Assembly: GCA_036426205.1 (NCBI GenBank) | Contig: CM071569.1 | Span: forward strand, 285,818,408 to 285,882,407 | Origin: Ascaphus truei | Taxonomy: Eukaryota > Chordata > Amphibia > Anura > Ascaphidae | DNA: 64,000 nucleotides | Direction of reading: 5' to 3' | Translations under genes and position numbers: made by a program | Notes under the pieces: model-generated | What the model was told of the DNA's origin: nothing | Databases searched by the model: none | What the model saw: only the letters and a program-made list of their open reading frames with translations | Part shown: piece after piece, positions 45,090 to 58,184 of the stretch | Layout: every line of letters begins with the position of its first letter | Numbering within the stretch: position 1 is the stretch's first letter

Positions 45090-46776
45090 ATGGCTGAAGT
45101 CTTAGAGGAGTTGATGCGATATTTCAACATTAACTCCACTCCTGACGTTCCCCACTCCACTGTATGGGAAGCTGTAATCAGCGGAAATTAAAGCTTTGTC
45201 CTCCTGGAAAAGAAAACAGGACAACAAAATGAAATAGATGCCCTAACTAACAAACTAGAATAGTTAGAAAAGCTTCATAAAAGCACTCCAATAAAACAGA
45301 TTAATAGCCAAATTATACAAACGAGGTGAATAAAATCAATTCTTAGCCGCGAGAGCAGAGAAGGCCATGCGCTGGACAAAACAACAATTTTATGATAAAA
45401 GTGATAAAGCAAACAAAATGTTGGCAAATAAACTAAAAGCAAAGCAATGCCTATCTAGAACGGTCAGTATTCGCACACAGAAGGGGGCATAACCTATGGT
45501 CCTGAACGTATCTGCTCCGAGTTCAGAGATTTTTATACAGCTCTTTACAACTTACCGAGAGACGAAGGGAGATCTCGGAACCTCAATTATCAACAGACAT
45601 TGATTCGTTCTTATCCAAATGCTATCTTGCAAAACTTTCAGGTGAAGATATTTTACCGCTAGAATCTCCAATTTCACCACTAGAGATATCTGATGAGATT
45701 AAATCCATTAAAGGGGCGAAAGGCTCCTGGTCCGGATGGATTTTCCAATCTCTATTATAAAAATTTTGCAATGATCCTTATCCCCCAGCTCACCAAATTA
45801 TTTATCATCTTTCAAACAGGGCAAGCCCCTCCTAAAACAGTGCTGCAGGTGTCAATAGTGATTATTCCCAGAGGTAAAGACCCCATGAATTCCTCCAATT
45901 ACAGACCCATATCCCTACTAAATACAGATGTTAAATTATATGTCCAAATTATTGCAAATAGACTTAATCCACTGTTGCCTAAATTGATTCATCTGGGCAA
46001 GTAGGATTTTTAAAAGGGAGACAGGCTCTGGATAACACCAGACGTCTGGTCAACCTTACTCATATAGTCCCCCAATCCAAATCCCCGGCCTTCCTGTTAT
46101 CACTAGATGCCGAAAAGGCTTTAACCGCCTAAACTTCCTGTTCGCCGCCCTAAAAACCAAGGGATTCAGCGAAAAATGTATAGATAGTATCAAAATTCTA
46201 TATAGCTCTCCTTCGGCCACAGTCAAAACTAATGCAGCCTACTCCTTCCCATTTCCCATAAATAACGGAACTCGTCAGGGATGTCGCCTATCCCCTCTCT
46301 TATTCGCAATATCGATTGAACCATTGGAAGCCTTTATTAGAAACAACTCAATATCTCAGGAATTCAAGTTAAAAATCAGGAATATAAGATAGCTCTATTT
46401 GCCATCGATATAATACTGTCCCTCACAAAAAATGTAATCTCACTCCCTGGCGTATTTGAAAATTTGGATTCCTTTGGTAAGCTGTCAGGCTATAAAATTA
46501 ATAATACAAAATCTGCAGCACTAAACTTAAATTAACCCAGCAACACAGTCAAACTGATCCAGACCGATTTTGACTTCAAATGGGATCCTCAAAAAATTTA
46601 AATACCTAGGTACTCATCTCACAAAAGATTACAACACAATGTATACATTTAGCTATGCCCCTCTTTTTAAACAAATCTACAAAGATCTGTGGAATTGGGA
46701 CCCCTCCCAGATATCCTGGTTTGGTAGGATCACATCGATAAAGATGAACATACTCATTAAGATGATATATTTTTGA
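45090..46776 (+). pseudogene. L1 ORF2 pre-RT and RT fragment, many frameshifts
   Basis: From 45090 a degraded region corresponding to the endonuclease-RT linker leads into RT: KGRKAPGPDGFSNLYYKNF and SSNYRPISLLNTDVKLYVQI at 45700-45960, GRQALDN near 46020, GTRQGC near 46270, and ALFAIDIILSLT at about 46390-46425. There the catalytic F-A-D-D box has lost its first Asp (FAID). It ends at MNILIKMIYF near 46776 without a LINE 3' end. It is a second, older L1 remnant, unrelated in position to the one at 27.5 kb. Confidence 0.8.
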
Positions 46777-47194
46777 AGTGAAACATCATTGCGCGCACCT
46801 TCCACGCGAGAACATTTCCCTGGCAGTAAATGGACTTCTTGGTGGCGGAAGTGATGTCACTGCTGGCAGACGAGGCCATCAGCGACGTCAGTGTTGCCAG
46901 CTTGTAACAGCAAAAGCACCGGAGAGGAGGACGGCAGGGCTATATTCTGCACAGGCGTCCCGCACATGCGCAGATGCCCAGGTGTGCATGGTGAGCATGT
47001 GCAGAGGCCCCCAGTACGCACGGTGAGCATGTGCAGCCAATAAATTCCTGCCGGAGGGCCATTTTAACCTCTCACCCGGCACCAGATACTGATGGGGTGC
47101 CCACGGTGCGGTACAGGTCACCCGTGAGCGCACCCAGCCCCGCTGGGTCCAGGACAATGCCTGTGAAAGGTGACAACAAACATGCGTCACTTTG
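46777..47194. other. No gene seen; CpG- and GC-rich
   Basis: Contains short ATGCGCAGATGCCC and GAGCATGTGCAG repeats near 46965-47035. Frames on both strands are unconvincing. Confidence 0.45.
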
Positions 47195-47610
47195 ATCTGT
47201 CCCATATGAGAGCTTTATAAGAGGCGTTATGTGGCCCATATAGGATTTATAGAGAGCCGTTATATGGCACAATATGAGGAGTTATAGGAGATATGTTTTA
47301 TAGGGCACAATATTAGATTTATAGGACGATCTAATGTCACCAATATTATGAGGTTATGGAGCCGTTACTAATGGCTCAATATGAGGAGGTTATAGAGAAC
47401 GTTAATATGGCTCATATTAGAGTTTATAGAGACCTTATATGAGCACAATATGCGGAATTATCGAGAGCCGTTTATGGCACAATATGTAGGATTTTGAGAA
47501 TGTTATATGGGCCAACAAGGATTTATAGAGAGACGTTATATGGCCATATGAGGAGTTATTGTGAGGATGTTATAGGCACCATATTAGGATTATTGAGAGT
47601 GTTATATGTG
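47195..47610 (+). repeat. Irregular ~44-bp minisatellite
   Basis: Repeats of the type ATTTATAGAGAGCCGTTATA followed by TGGCACAATATGAGG, disturbed by indels; similar in wording to 13185-13500. Confidence 0.65.
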
Positions 47611-47859
47611 GGCAGGTTTGATCACCTAAACCAGCGCCTGGAGGACTATTTCCTTTTATGTGGATTTGTGAGAGAACTTAGTCACCTTCTTGGACCCTGG
47701 CTCGGATCCTGAGTAATACTTTACACATTGCTTTTTGAACAAATATTTATCCTATTTATCTACTTATTTCTATCCCCTTGTACTTGTTATTTTATGTTAA
47801 AATGGTGTTACCAAGGAGTATCATACTTGAGAGTTCACCTCTCGTTTTAAAGTATTCAC

Positions 47860-49000
47860 TGGCACAGAGTTACAGTAGACCAATATCACATGGTTACACA
47901 CTACCAGTTATAAATGACAGGTTACATTATATCAAGACATTCATCCAGTAAAATAATATACTATTATGTGCGGTATGACCATTACACCAGATTAAAATGT
48001 TACAGCCTTAAATGAAAAATTTAAAACCTGGTGGTGGTTTGGAGTCCCTCATGTTTGGTTGTTTCCAGTTTTGGGGCTCGCACAATAAAGACGGAGCGAC
48101 GTCCGATACTTTGTTGAGCCTTGGATCCGATGAACATCTTTTGGAGGCTGATCTCAGGTGATAGGTGCAGTCTGTGGTAAAGGATGAGGAGCTTGTCAAT
48201 AGATTTATCTTGCCCATAAAAATTTACAGAGCAAGACATTTTAAGTTGAACTTTGCCCTAGACTCGAGTGATGACAATATTCTTTGAGCATTTCGCACCG
48301 GATGTGGTGTGTACTTGCATTGGGAGAACAAACGACAAAACTTGGTACTCAGATGGGCGCTCTATTTTTGTCTTTAGCAGTAGTCTGAGTGGCGTTACGC
48401 CGTGGAGCAATAGGAGGGTAATGATGCGGTTATAGTGGGGCCATAGGAGGAGTAAATGACAGTATATAAGCAAAGGAGATTACGTACGGTGTGGCGTGTT
48501 ATATGGAGCATAGGAGTAATTTAACATGAAGGTTACGACAGCCGCAGGCCCCTTTTATTCCCAACATCTCCAATTTTTTCAGGGATTTTTTCCGAATCAC
48601 CACTTCACCGCATTGCATCCAGCGTTCATCGCCCAATTCAGCCTGGACAAAGCGCTAATAAAATGCACTCTAGATAAAGGCGGCCGCGGCTAAAACCGGA
48701 ACCTACACTGCATAACCAACCCTCTCGTGCCTTTGTTTTTCAGGTTGCCGCCGATTCGCCGCCTACACCAGGCATAAAGGCGGCCCGCCACTGATATAGA
48801 GCATTGGAGGAGCTACACGCGAGCAATTATACAGAGAGTAGGTAGGAGTTGATAGGAGCATAAAGGGATAGAAAGTATTTATAGGGAGGCATTGGATACG
48901 AAAGTACAAGGTTTCTAGGTAAGTATTAATAGGAGGAGTTATAAATTGGTATGATGTTACGTATAGTTGGATAATGATTCTGGTAGGTATGGTGATGGGC
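47860..49000 (+). repeat. Flank upstream of the gypsy LTR (copy C) with an insert
   Basis: Loosely matches 12580-13539. About 48540-48790 has no counterpart in copy B; it starts GCCGCAGGCCCCTTTTATT and ends near GGCATAAAGGCGGCCCGCC, imperfectly inverted ends that suggest a small DNA transposon. Confidence 0.4.
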
Positions 49001-50303
49001 TGTACCCGGCCATAATAAAGTATATGGCCGAGTGCCCGTGAGTCATATTGGGAAATCTGATTGCAGCTCTCGTCACAGTAATGGCATAACACGTTGCTTT
49101 TACAATATGTCTGTGTCTCCCCTCCAGGTATAAGGTGCAGAGATATGTTACTTTTCTACCTGTAAACTGATTTAAGATAGTATTTTCCTGTAACGGCCAA
49201 ATGGTTTTAAAAACCCAGCAGCCTGCAGCACAGCGGCAAAGCCGCATAGCGCATAGCGTTTGCGACTAACTTTTGCTAGGAAGGTCCGAGCGCGCTGTGA
49301 GTGTCTGGGAAGACGTAAAACCAGGAAAAATGTGATAGACCGCATTTTTATAAGTTTATTAAAATGTGATGGAATGAAAGTCAACCCTATTTTATGGCTC
49401 CACATTTTAAGTTTGTAAGGGGATTTTCCATTAAGACGACGCTCGGAACAGAGGGAAACAATCAAGTAGTAATTGTGGTACTTCCTTGGAATGTTTTTGG
49501 CAGGTCATTCCCTGATAGTGAGCAATGCATAATAACTAGGCTTACTGAGTGAGCCCCCCCCCCCGTGCTTGGTTTGGTCCCCGATGTCTCGAAATGTCAA
49601 AGTTGAGTCTTAGTCGACTAAAAGTGTAAGTGGGGAGGGGTAATTCAATGTCCCCCAGTCTTTCGCAATGCCCAGATTGTCCACCACTCCAGACAAATGT
49701 CGTCCAGGTAGGGGCTTGGTCTGCGTATGCTAAGCGGCAAGGTTGCGAGGGGCGCGCATGCCCTTAGCAAACTAGACACCTCTGCCAATTTTGCCTAAGT
49801 AGGGGCAATCTGGACAGGTAGTGATTTATTCCCATAACGGATAGAATTTTTACTGCATAAAATCCCTGCAGCGATCAGGAGTCAGATTAAGCTAAGCTGA
49901 TATTAAAACCTTTGGCAAACTCGAAACCCAATGTCAGATTTCGTAGAACTAACAGTGATCCAAACCATTATATGGCTGTCAAGATGAAGTTAATCAGCTG
50001 CGGAGAAGAACAGGGTTTGCGAGGAGCGCCTCCTATCCAAAACGTGTTTTGGGCTTTATGGCGCACAACTCACCGCTGCCTGGCAAATGGTGCCTAATGA
50101 CTCTGTTTCTGAAAGATTCTTTTGGAGTTAGAAATTTCATTTTGCCCTCCCGTCCCATGGAGGTATTTCAAGTGGTTTTTTTTTTTTGTCAATAATCGTG
50201 CGTTTCATCTCTGTAAACTAACTTACAACTTTTTAATTTTATCTCTTGCTTTGCTCAATCAAGAGCCGGGTATTTGTGTTTAAAGTTCTTTGCTCCCGTG
50301 ACA
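49000..50303 (+). mobile_element. 5' LTR of truncated gypsy element (copy C)
   Basis: Matches 13540-14861 with frequent indels and ends CTCCCGTGACA at 50303, followed by GGTGGCAAGGGTGGATC at the primer-site position. Confidence 0.55.
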
Positions 50304-50849
50304 GGTTGTTTTATCTGGTGGCAAGGGTGGATCTGATGGTCTATGGTATAGTATCCTGCGGGAATCCTATATGCATACGGGAGACTCAAAACGTTTGAGC
50401 GCCACAGCAGAAGTAGCATACACACGATTTGCAATTGTCCACGAGAAAACAGTCACCCTTTTCTTCCTCCATATATGTTTGCCTGCGGTAAACTGGCCAA
50501 GGCGAGCCGAATGATTCCGGACTAAGATCGTGCCCGCTCGTTGTCCGTGTGAGAGGTTATGGACTACCGACTGGCTTGTTGGTGAAGGTGCCAATTGGAG
50601 GAGAATTGGGGTGAAAGACTGAGCAGGTATTGCTTATCCCCGCGTTCATGGAGCCGATCTCGTACTGCAGCCACAGTATACACTTCAGCCCAGGTTGTAA
50701 TAGGCTTGATCCTCCCTGTAGGGAGATGGCATGGGAGAGGGATGTGCTCACTTGGGTTTAATGGTGAAAGGACTGGTTCTTGGAGATGCCGAGGTAATTA
50801 TCCCAATAGTTCCAATATCCCCCGTTTGCTACTGACCTTAGCAACTCTG

Positions 50850-51900
50850 GACTCAACAGCATTCTTGCTCATGGGGGAAGGAGCTACAGCAGTAGATAAT
50901 TTGCCTGCTGGCCTCTCAGACGGAAACCAGTTGTCTCCTCACTCTCACTTGGTAACACGATGCAAGCTGTCCCTCAAGTTATCACCAAAGTTTCACAAAG
51001 TTTAGTCTTGGCACCGACAAATCGACCGTTTTCTATCAGACTTTGAAATTGTGCTGATAATCCCCGGTTGCTACAACGGAACTGGGTGCTGCTGGGATGC
51101 ACCCCTTGTTGTCTAGATTTCTAAAGAGACCCTGCAGGGCATCCTAACGAGAATATCGGGATGACTATGAACATGTCAATCAGGTCTTTGCTGCTTTGTC
51201 GCAAGTATGCCCTCACCCTTGAAAGACTAATGCAAGTTCAGGACGGAGCATTAGTCTCGAGGCAGTCCACTTTCCAAATTTGGTCCCCATGCATGGCATG
51301 GCAAGGCACTCAGTGGGTGGAGGTTATGGTGCTGAACAAATACCACCTTTGCTGGACTTGGATTTTCCGGAGCAGTTCTTTCGGCAGCCGTGTCCTACTC
51401 GGACCTGGTGGGTATGGTCTTTGACCGTAAACTAGCACCAGTGGAAGCTGAAGAATGGCTGATGAGTTATTATGCCGTCGCTCCCTAATAATGAGGAAGG
51501 GGACTAGCAAAAAACTGGCTGTTGCCAGCCCAGGGCCATGCAGCTCCTCAGTGGGGTAGCAGAGTCTGGAGCAGATGAAACGGCGTATCAAAGCTGCAGA
51601 GATGCGTATCTCGCAACAAAGTTGGGTCACATCAGACCTTGACTGTCCGCGACTGTGCCCCAGATCCGGTGGACCCCATCGGGACACGTTCTCCCACTGC
51701 GAGGCATCACATCCGTTGCGACTTGGCACACACAAGTGTCATCGGCAAGCCACGAATCAACACCACGAGGGACGTTCATTGGAGAACTGCGCTTTCCACC
51801 CGGCCCCAGCCATCTGATATAGAGGACTCAGTTGTTGGCATCACTGTATCGGCAGCCCAGCAAATTCCGGGCAGAACATTGTGCGATAGTGAACTACTTG
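50850..51900 (+). pseudogene. gypsy Gag (copy C), frameshifted
   Basis: MGEGATAVDNLPAGLSDGNQ near 50872 begins the Gag also seen on the minus strand from 63600. A capsid part follows around 51000-51250, and a zinc-knuckle region near 51605-51670 reads as C..GHIRP in shifted frames. The indel load is the same as in nearby non-coding DNA. Confidence 0.6.
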
Positions 51901-51914
51901 GAGAATCGCGCAAA

Positions 51915-52270
51915 GCTGCCGCTTGCTGACTCTGGTTGCGACTGATACTGCTGATATGACCTTGATATGTCCTAACCCAGATATATTTGCTGCCTGGGCA
52001 CCAGAGATGCATAGTCCCATGTCAGACTGGGGACTGTGGCCCTCCAGGTTGTCCCGGTGTTTTTGGTTTGGTGTGCCGGATTGACATGAAGGAGGTGGGG
52101 GTTTGTGCTGGGTTAGATTGCCACAGTTTGCTCGGCTCACTGACCTGGGACATGTAACCTGTGTGTTCAAGAGCAGAGCTGGCTCCTGTTGACGGCAATG
52201 TACTAGGAGCCTTCTCAGGATCGCCAAATAACCACATCCCTGTCCCCCTGCATTTGGGACCAACAGTTGT
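51915..52270 (+). pseudogene. gypsy protease remnant (copy C)
   Basis: GCTGACTCTGGTTGCGACTG at 51925 corresponds to the DSGAT active site with an extra base. The GDLGHVTC-like end lies near 52150. Confidence 0.5.
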
Positions 52271-52569
52271 CCAGCGGTGTCAGCGAAGACGCACGGTAAC
52301 GAACTTGAGTCGTGACCAGCGACTGACTACTGTCCTTTACCTGTGCCTTGTTCCCCTGACTTAAGAACTAGGGTGACGGTTTGTGTTAGGAAGAGGTTGT
52401 AGGGATGCGCTGAAAGCGACGCCCAGCTTGAAGGTATGAAGCTTCGGGTGTCCGTCTCGAAAAGTGAGGGTGTCAGACCACTTTCTGTCGGCACCACGGC
52501 GTCTGTATAGAAGCAAGGTTCACCGTGGCTCAGATAGAGTCTGGACATGTAAAGTGTCTTAGGTACCAA

Positions 52570-52880
52570 TGGGAATATGCAGCCGTTATTAACAGTAGCC
52601 TATCCATTCACTAGCGGGGGCTCATGAGGGGTCCTGTGATAGAGCTCGGCTGTTGTACCTTACTCGTTGGCCGAGGCAATCAGCGGCATTGGCAGATTTC
52701 TGCCACCCTGGGGTGCCTGTGCTCATCCAGTTGGGTAAGACGGGTTGATGTGTCGGATATCCTTGGACTGATTAACCGTAGGCGGGAACCTTTTCAAAGG
52801 TAGCATCAGCAGTCTAGGTATCTTTGCTAGGATAGGTTTTCCTAGAGGGGTGCTAGTCAAGTTAGGGTGTCCGGGTAAAG
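52570..52880 (+). pseudogene. gypsy integrase remnant (copy C)
   Basis: Same zinc-binding region as 17190 and 61925 (CTTACTCGTTGGCCGAGGCA context), again between protease and RT. Confidence 0.45.
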
Positions 52881-52959
52881 TAGGCATCTATGGCATCAAC
52901 AGCGGCTATGGTTAAAAGTGCAGATGTTTTCTGTTCTTCGAGACCAGCCGGGCAGGACA

Positions 52960-53680
52960 CAATAGTACAGAATCATCCTTGCTCACAGTGATCGCGTCCC
53001 TCTGGCTAAGTATGTCCACCCGCTCTCTGCAGAGATGGAAAGCAGTATGAGAGGGAGGTAGAGCGACTGCTGACCTTAGGTGGTAAAGTGAACCATCTCA
53101 AGCCCTTGGGCTTGTCCGGTAGCCCCGTAACTATGAAGGATGGACCAACCCAGCTTCCTGTTGGGACTACTGGCAGCCTCAAATGCAGGGGCGGTGTCAA
53201 TGCTTATCCCCATGTCGCCGCCCCCCATTCCGCATGGAATGGCTAGACATACTAAGTAGTAGTAAGGTCCTGGCAGATTCCACCCTGAACCAGAAGGCAT
53301 GGGGAGAAATCAGACTTTCATTCAATCACTCCGATGGCCTCTATGTGTCTTAGTGATGCCATTCCTCATGAGGATGCCCCGCGCTACCTTCCAACGCCTG
53401 GTCAATAGGTTGGTGAAGAATGGCGAGATATGCAAGGGCATATCTGGGGATTGAATTGCTATCTCTTTAGTATTCATGGTATTCACATATCTCGTACATT
53501 AGCACGCGGTGCTAGCCCAGAATTAGGGGAGCAGCTTTACCTCCGTGACCCACTAGGGGTTGTAGGAAATGGCTGAGGTGTTGTACTTAGGTCACAGGGG
53601 GGCAGGGGGCTTATCTGAGCCTGACCAGCAGGTTGAGGCAATATTACAGTGCCCAGTCCCCGAAGACGAAGACGCTATAC
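52960..53680 (+). pseudogene. gypsy RT remnant (copy C)
   Basis: RT pieces in several frames: start region near 53030-53120, palm near 53440-53470 and GMAEV..YLGH near 53569-53600. Truncated by CA repeats at 53681. Confidence 0.5.
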
Positions 53681-54022
53681 ACACTACACACACCAACCCC
53701 ACACACAGACACACACATACAACCACATACCACCCACACAACACCACACACACACCACACCACACCACAACACTACACACATACACACACAGATACACAC
53801 ACCCACACACATACACACACACACATACACACACCACAAACACACACACCCACACCACACACTCACACACACACACCACTACACACCCACACCACACCCA
53901 CCACCACACAACACCCACATCCACAACCCCACACACACATACACCCACACATCATACACACCTACTACACATAAACACAATACACACACCCCACACCACA
54001 CACACACACACACTACATGTCA
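53681..54022 (+). repeat. CA microsatellite (copy C)
   Basis: Long imperfect (CA)n; the His-Thr and Cys-Val rich open frames over it on both strands are artefacts of the repeat. Confidence 0.9.
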
Positions 54023-54039
54023 TACATTTCTGCAGCTTA

Positions 54040-56575
54040 AACCTATTAACCCTTCCCGTACCTCATATTATTAACCTCCTTCCTCTGCCACAGTCCTGCG
54101 AGACACCATGCGGCTGATGCATGTTACCCTACTGTTGGTGCAGTGCTGGCTGCCAGACTTAGCCTGTTGCATAAGAGGAGTTGCGGTGGTGGCAGCCACT
54201 CTGGGTGCTGGGGGCTGGAGACGTGCACACATGCGCCTCTGGGATCTTCTTCTCATTGCGATTATGTTGGCTGGTACCCAGTGCCCCCGCCTTATATCCC
54301 CTCCAGGGCGAAACCTCCGCCCTGTCCGCATCCCCCCATCCCCCCCCACCAAGGGTCGATATGTACTGATGGTTGATAGGCAGGGGCTTGGGACCTATGA
54401 GACTGCTGCACGGCTCATGCCATGCAATGACAGACCTGCCTACCTCTAAGACGATCAGGGAATGCTTGCCATGGACTAATCAGCCGCCCCACTGACTGGA
54501 CAGACAGGAAAGTAGGGAGTTGAAAAATAACAAGTTGTCCGACGTGGTTTTTAGCCATAAAATAGATACCCCCCCAGTATCATCCCACTTCAGAGATGCT
54601 AGTACATTGGATTCCAACTACTAGACATCTATAGAAATTCTAGAACGTTGCATGTAACAGTCACAGAGCAGACATATTCTACGAGACCACACCCACAAAT
54701 CAATCAGATCATATCGTGCTATCTTATCTAAGTGTATATCTTGTTATATAGTACATCAGCCCATTATTTTAAGTTATGGTGGGTGAAAAGCGACAAAACA
54801 CCAACCAAACGTTATAGATAATCATGAGGAATTCCCTGTGAGCACATTCACATGTCTTAGACAGGTCTGCACTCGCCTTTCAGCCTTATCACCACATACA
54901 AACTTCGCTTCCACTGCGCGCAATGTTTCTGGGATATTACATGCAAAATGTGACACACAATGTATCACCTTTTGCCTGAACATCAATATTATACTGGAAC
55001 TACTTATAAGCAAATGCTCTGCTGTTTTACACAGCTTTTAAGCACACCATGGGATAAGATGCAGAAGCAGTCAAACCCTCACAGACCGAACTGTTTTGAC
55101 CTTTTCGGTACTCGTCATTGTGAGGTTGGTTTGTACTCCGCTTTGCAAGTCCAGGCTGGGCAGGTTTACCGTACACCTTATTTAAGTTTATGGGGGTTGT
55201 GAAAAGTGACAAAAACACCCCCCCGTCGCATATAATCACTAGGAAATATCCCCTGGTTAGCACACTCACATGTTTCCACCCCTGCCTTTCCCCGTATCTA
55301 TATAAGAAGGAAAATTGAAAAGTCTGGCGTCCGCCTATACAAATGTGTGGAGTGAAATACACGCGTGCAATGTAGGGCAATGTGACGATACGGTAAAGAA
55401 GAAAGAACCCTACTTATGTACTGTGTCAGTGATCCATGTCCCTTATACTATTTACACTTCAAATAAAAGGCTTTTAATTTGCAATCAATTATTCACATTC
55501 AACGCGCTTGCATACTGTGGGTTCTTTTTCTTTCTTCTACCATATCTCCCCATTATCACCCAGCATCTTGCTTCCCCCGGGCAGTGAAGGGTTATTTTTC
55601 ATGTGTTTGCAGCATTTCCGATAAGTGCTCACTGTCTGTGTTCGACTATATTCTGATTGACTTATTGAGTGTATCGTGTGTCGTTCAAAACATAAGCATG
55701 GTTTTTGCTTGCACCTGTTCTTTGCACAATATGCTGCATGCAGGCTCATGTGTCCCTATAGGTATTTATGCCAGCTCTTGGTCATTACCGGTGCCCTCTG
55801 TGTATCACTTATACACTGTGGTCCTAGTGGGTATTAGCATTAGTGTTACATAATTGGGCCCTTGCGTGTACTTGCATGTCCTCTGGTAATTTTGGGGGTC
55901 GGAGCCCCCTCCATTCTTTGTAGTAGTTCTATGGTACATCAACACATTGTGTTTATTTTGCCTGAATAACCGTGTGTGCTCTTTTCAGGATTTTTTTTTG
56001 CTGTTCTTTCAACGATTTTATATCTATAATATAACAAAAGCAAAATGAAAAGACCAGCGTTTCCTGCAACAAAGTACACGACTAGAACCAATTCCTTTTA
56101 GAGATAAAAACATTAAAACAAGTGTACACACGTATGACATTTTTCTTTTCTAGTTGTACAATGTGTTAAAGGGCAGTAAAGGCTAAATTGCCTCGTTTCA
56201 AATAAAGGTTTTAATGTGTACCAGCAAATATGTTAACGCTGATTTAAAAAGCTATGTATTTGCTGAAGGTGGAATACGAGAACAGAGACGCGCAGCATCT
56301 TCTATAGTATTCGTTCCGCTGAATGACCCATAAGCCTCCATGTTCAGATGGATAATGTCGTCTCTTTTACTCCCGGGTCCCCACGGAATAGGAGGGTGCA
56401 GATTAAAATAAAGCAGGATCATTTCTTTGATGTGCCCCTAGTGTAGAACTGACTGTTTCCTGGTTTGTATAAAACATTTTTTGGGACAGTAACAATATTG
56501 GGGTATTCCAGCAGCACAAACTTATATCTCTCTTTTATTCTTATTATTCTTAATTTTAATGTGGTAAGGATCATA
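54040..56575 (+). repeat. Composite unit copy C, distal part
   Basis: Promoter/exon block on the minus strand at about 54110-54430 (TATA at 54292-54300, exon frame broken by indels), then unit DNA with the hairpin variant at 55385-55560. It shares single-base states with copy D, such as GTACTGTGTCAG in place of GCACTGTGTCAG. Confidence 0.7.
55385..55560. repeat. Hairpin repeat with inverted loop (copy C)
   Basis: After the left arm the loop reads AAATAAAAGGCTTTTAATTT, the reverse complement of the loop in copies A and B, and about 40 bases of the right arm are missing. Copy D has the same state. Confidence 0.7.
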
Positions 56576-58130
56576 TTTGAGTAAGGATGTGGGCAGTGTG
56601 TGCAGGGGTAGAGGGTTGGGTACAGGATGGGGCAGTGAGTGTAGTGACAGAGATTTTGGTATAGGATGGGGCAGTGTGTGCAGGGGCAGAGGGTTGGGTA
56701 CAGGATGGGGCAGTGTGTGTATGGGCAGAGGGTTGTTTCATGAATGGCGTTGTGTAGGGGCAGAGTGTTTGGATACACATGATGGAGGGCAGTGCTTGTA
56801 GGGGCATGAGGTTGGGTACAAGATTTGTAATTGTGTGTATGGGGTACCAATAGGGGCACGTGGTTTTTGGGCGATGTGTTAGGCACACGGCGTGGTGGCA
56901 GTGGTTGGTAAGGGCAGAGGGGTTGGGTACAGATGAGAACAGTGTGTGCAGTTGCAGAGGGATGGGTCAGGATGGGTCAGTGGTTGTTGGGCAGAGTGTT
57001 TGGTACAGGATGGGCAGTGTGTGTACGGGGCAGAGTGTTTGTACAGGATGGGCAGAGGGTTGGTCAGGAGGGGGCAACGGTGTGTTAGTGCGAGGTTAGG
57101 TACAGGATGGCAGTTATGTAGTGACAGCGATTTGAGTACGGATTGGGCAGTGTGTACTGGGGCAGAGGGTTTGGGACGGACGTATAATTGTGTTAGCGTG
57201 TGAGGGTTGGTACAGTGTTGTGCATGGCTGTGTAGGGCAGTGGTTGGGTAACAGATGGATATTGTGGTGTAAGGGCATAGGGTTGGTTAATTGGATGTGG
57301 CAGTGTGTGAGTGGGCAGAAGGTTGCGGGTACAGATGTGTTATTGTGTGTAGGGGCAGAAGGTGTGGGTACAGGTATGTGTAATTGTGTGTAGAGTCAGA
57401 GTGTTATCCGGATGGGCATTTGTGTGGGCAGAGGGTTGGGTACAGGATGGGGCAGTGTGCGTAGGGACAGAGGGTTGAGTACATGATGAGGCAGTGTGTG
57501 TAGGGGCAGAGGTTGAGTAGATGGGGCAGTGTGTGAACGGTAGAGGGTTGGGTACAGGATGGGAAGTGTGTAGGGGCAGAAGGTTGGGTACAGGATGGTT
57601 CAGTGTTGTGGGAAGAGCGTTAGGTACAGGATGGGGCAGTGTAGGGCAGAGGGTTGGGTCACAGGATTGGGCAGTGTGTGTTAGGGACCATAGGGTTGGG
57701 TTCAGGATGAGGCAGTGTTTGTAGGGGCAGAGGTTGATACAAATGGGGCAGTGGTTGTCGGGTAAAGGTTGGGTACAGATGGGGCTGTGTAGGTGCAGAG
57801 TTTGGGTACAGGATGGGGAATTGTGTGTAGAGGCAAGTGGTTGGGTACAGTATGGGCATTTGTGAGTCGAGATGAGGGTTTTGGTACGGATCGAGCAGTG
57901 TAATGTAGGGGCAATGGATTGGGTAAATAATTGGGCAGCATATTAGTGGCAGGGATAGGGTACAGGATGGAGCAGTTTGTAGGGGCAGAGGGTTGGCAAA
58001 GGATGGAGCCTTTGTGTGGGGGCAGAGGGTTGGGTAAAGGATGGGCAATTTGTATAGGGTCAGAGGGTTGGTTACAATATTGGAAGTAGTAGGTAGGGGC
58101 AGCAGGTTGGTCAGATTGGAAGTTGTGTAG
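56575..58130 (+). repeat. 39-bp minisatellite (copy C)
   Basis: Longest of the arrays, indel-rich, running to the palindrome centre. Confidence 0.85.
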
Positions 58131-58138
58131 TAGTGTCA

Positions 58139-58184
58139 GACACAAGTTATTGGATGAAACACACGCCCCATCCAATACCTTGTG
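58139..58184. repeat. Centre of the giant palindrome
   Basis: ACAAGTTATTGGATG and CATCCAATACCTTGT face each other across about 12 bases (AAACACACGCCC). Left of this point the minisatellite runs GT-rich; right of it the complementary strand is read. Confidence 0.8.

Noticed and set aside
53569..54117. His-Thr rich and Cys-Val rich proteins over CA/TG repeats (also at 60465-61067)
   Set aside because: Products of the microsatellite; only the part joined to the gypsy RT is meaningful.
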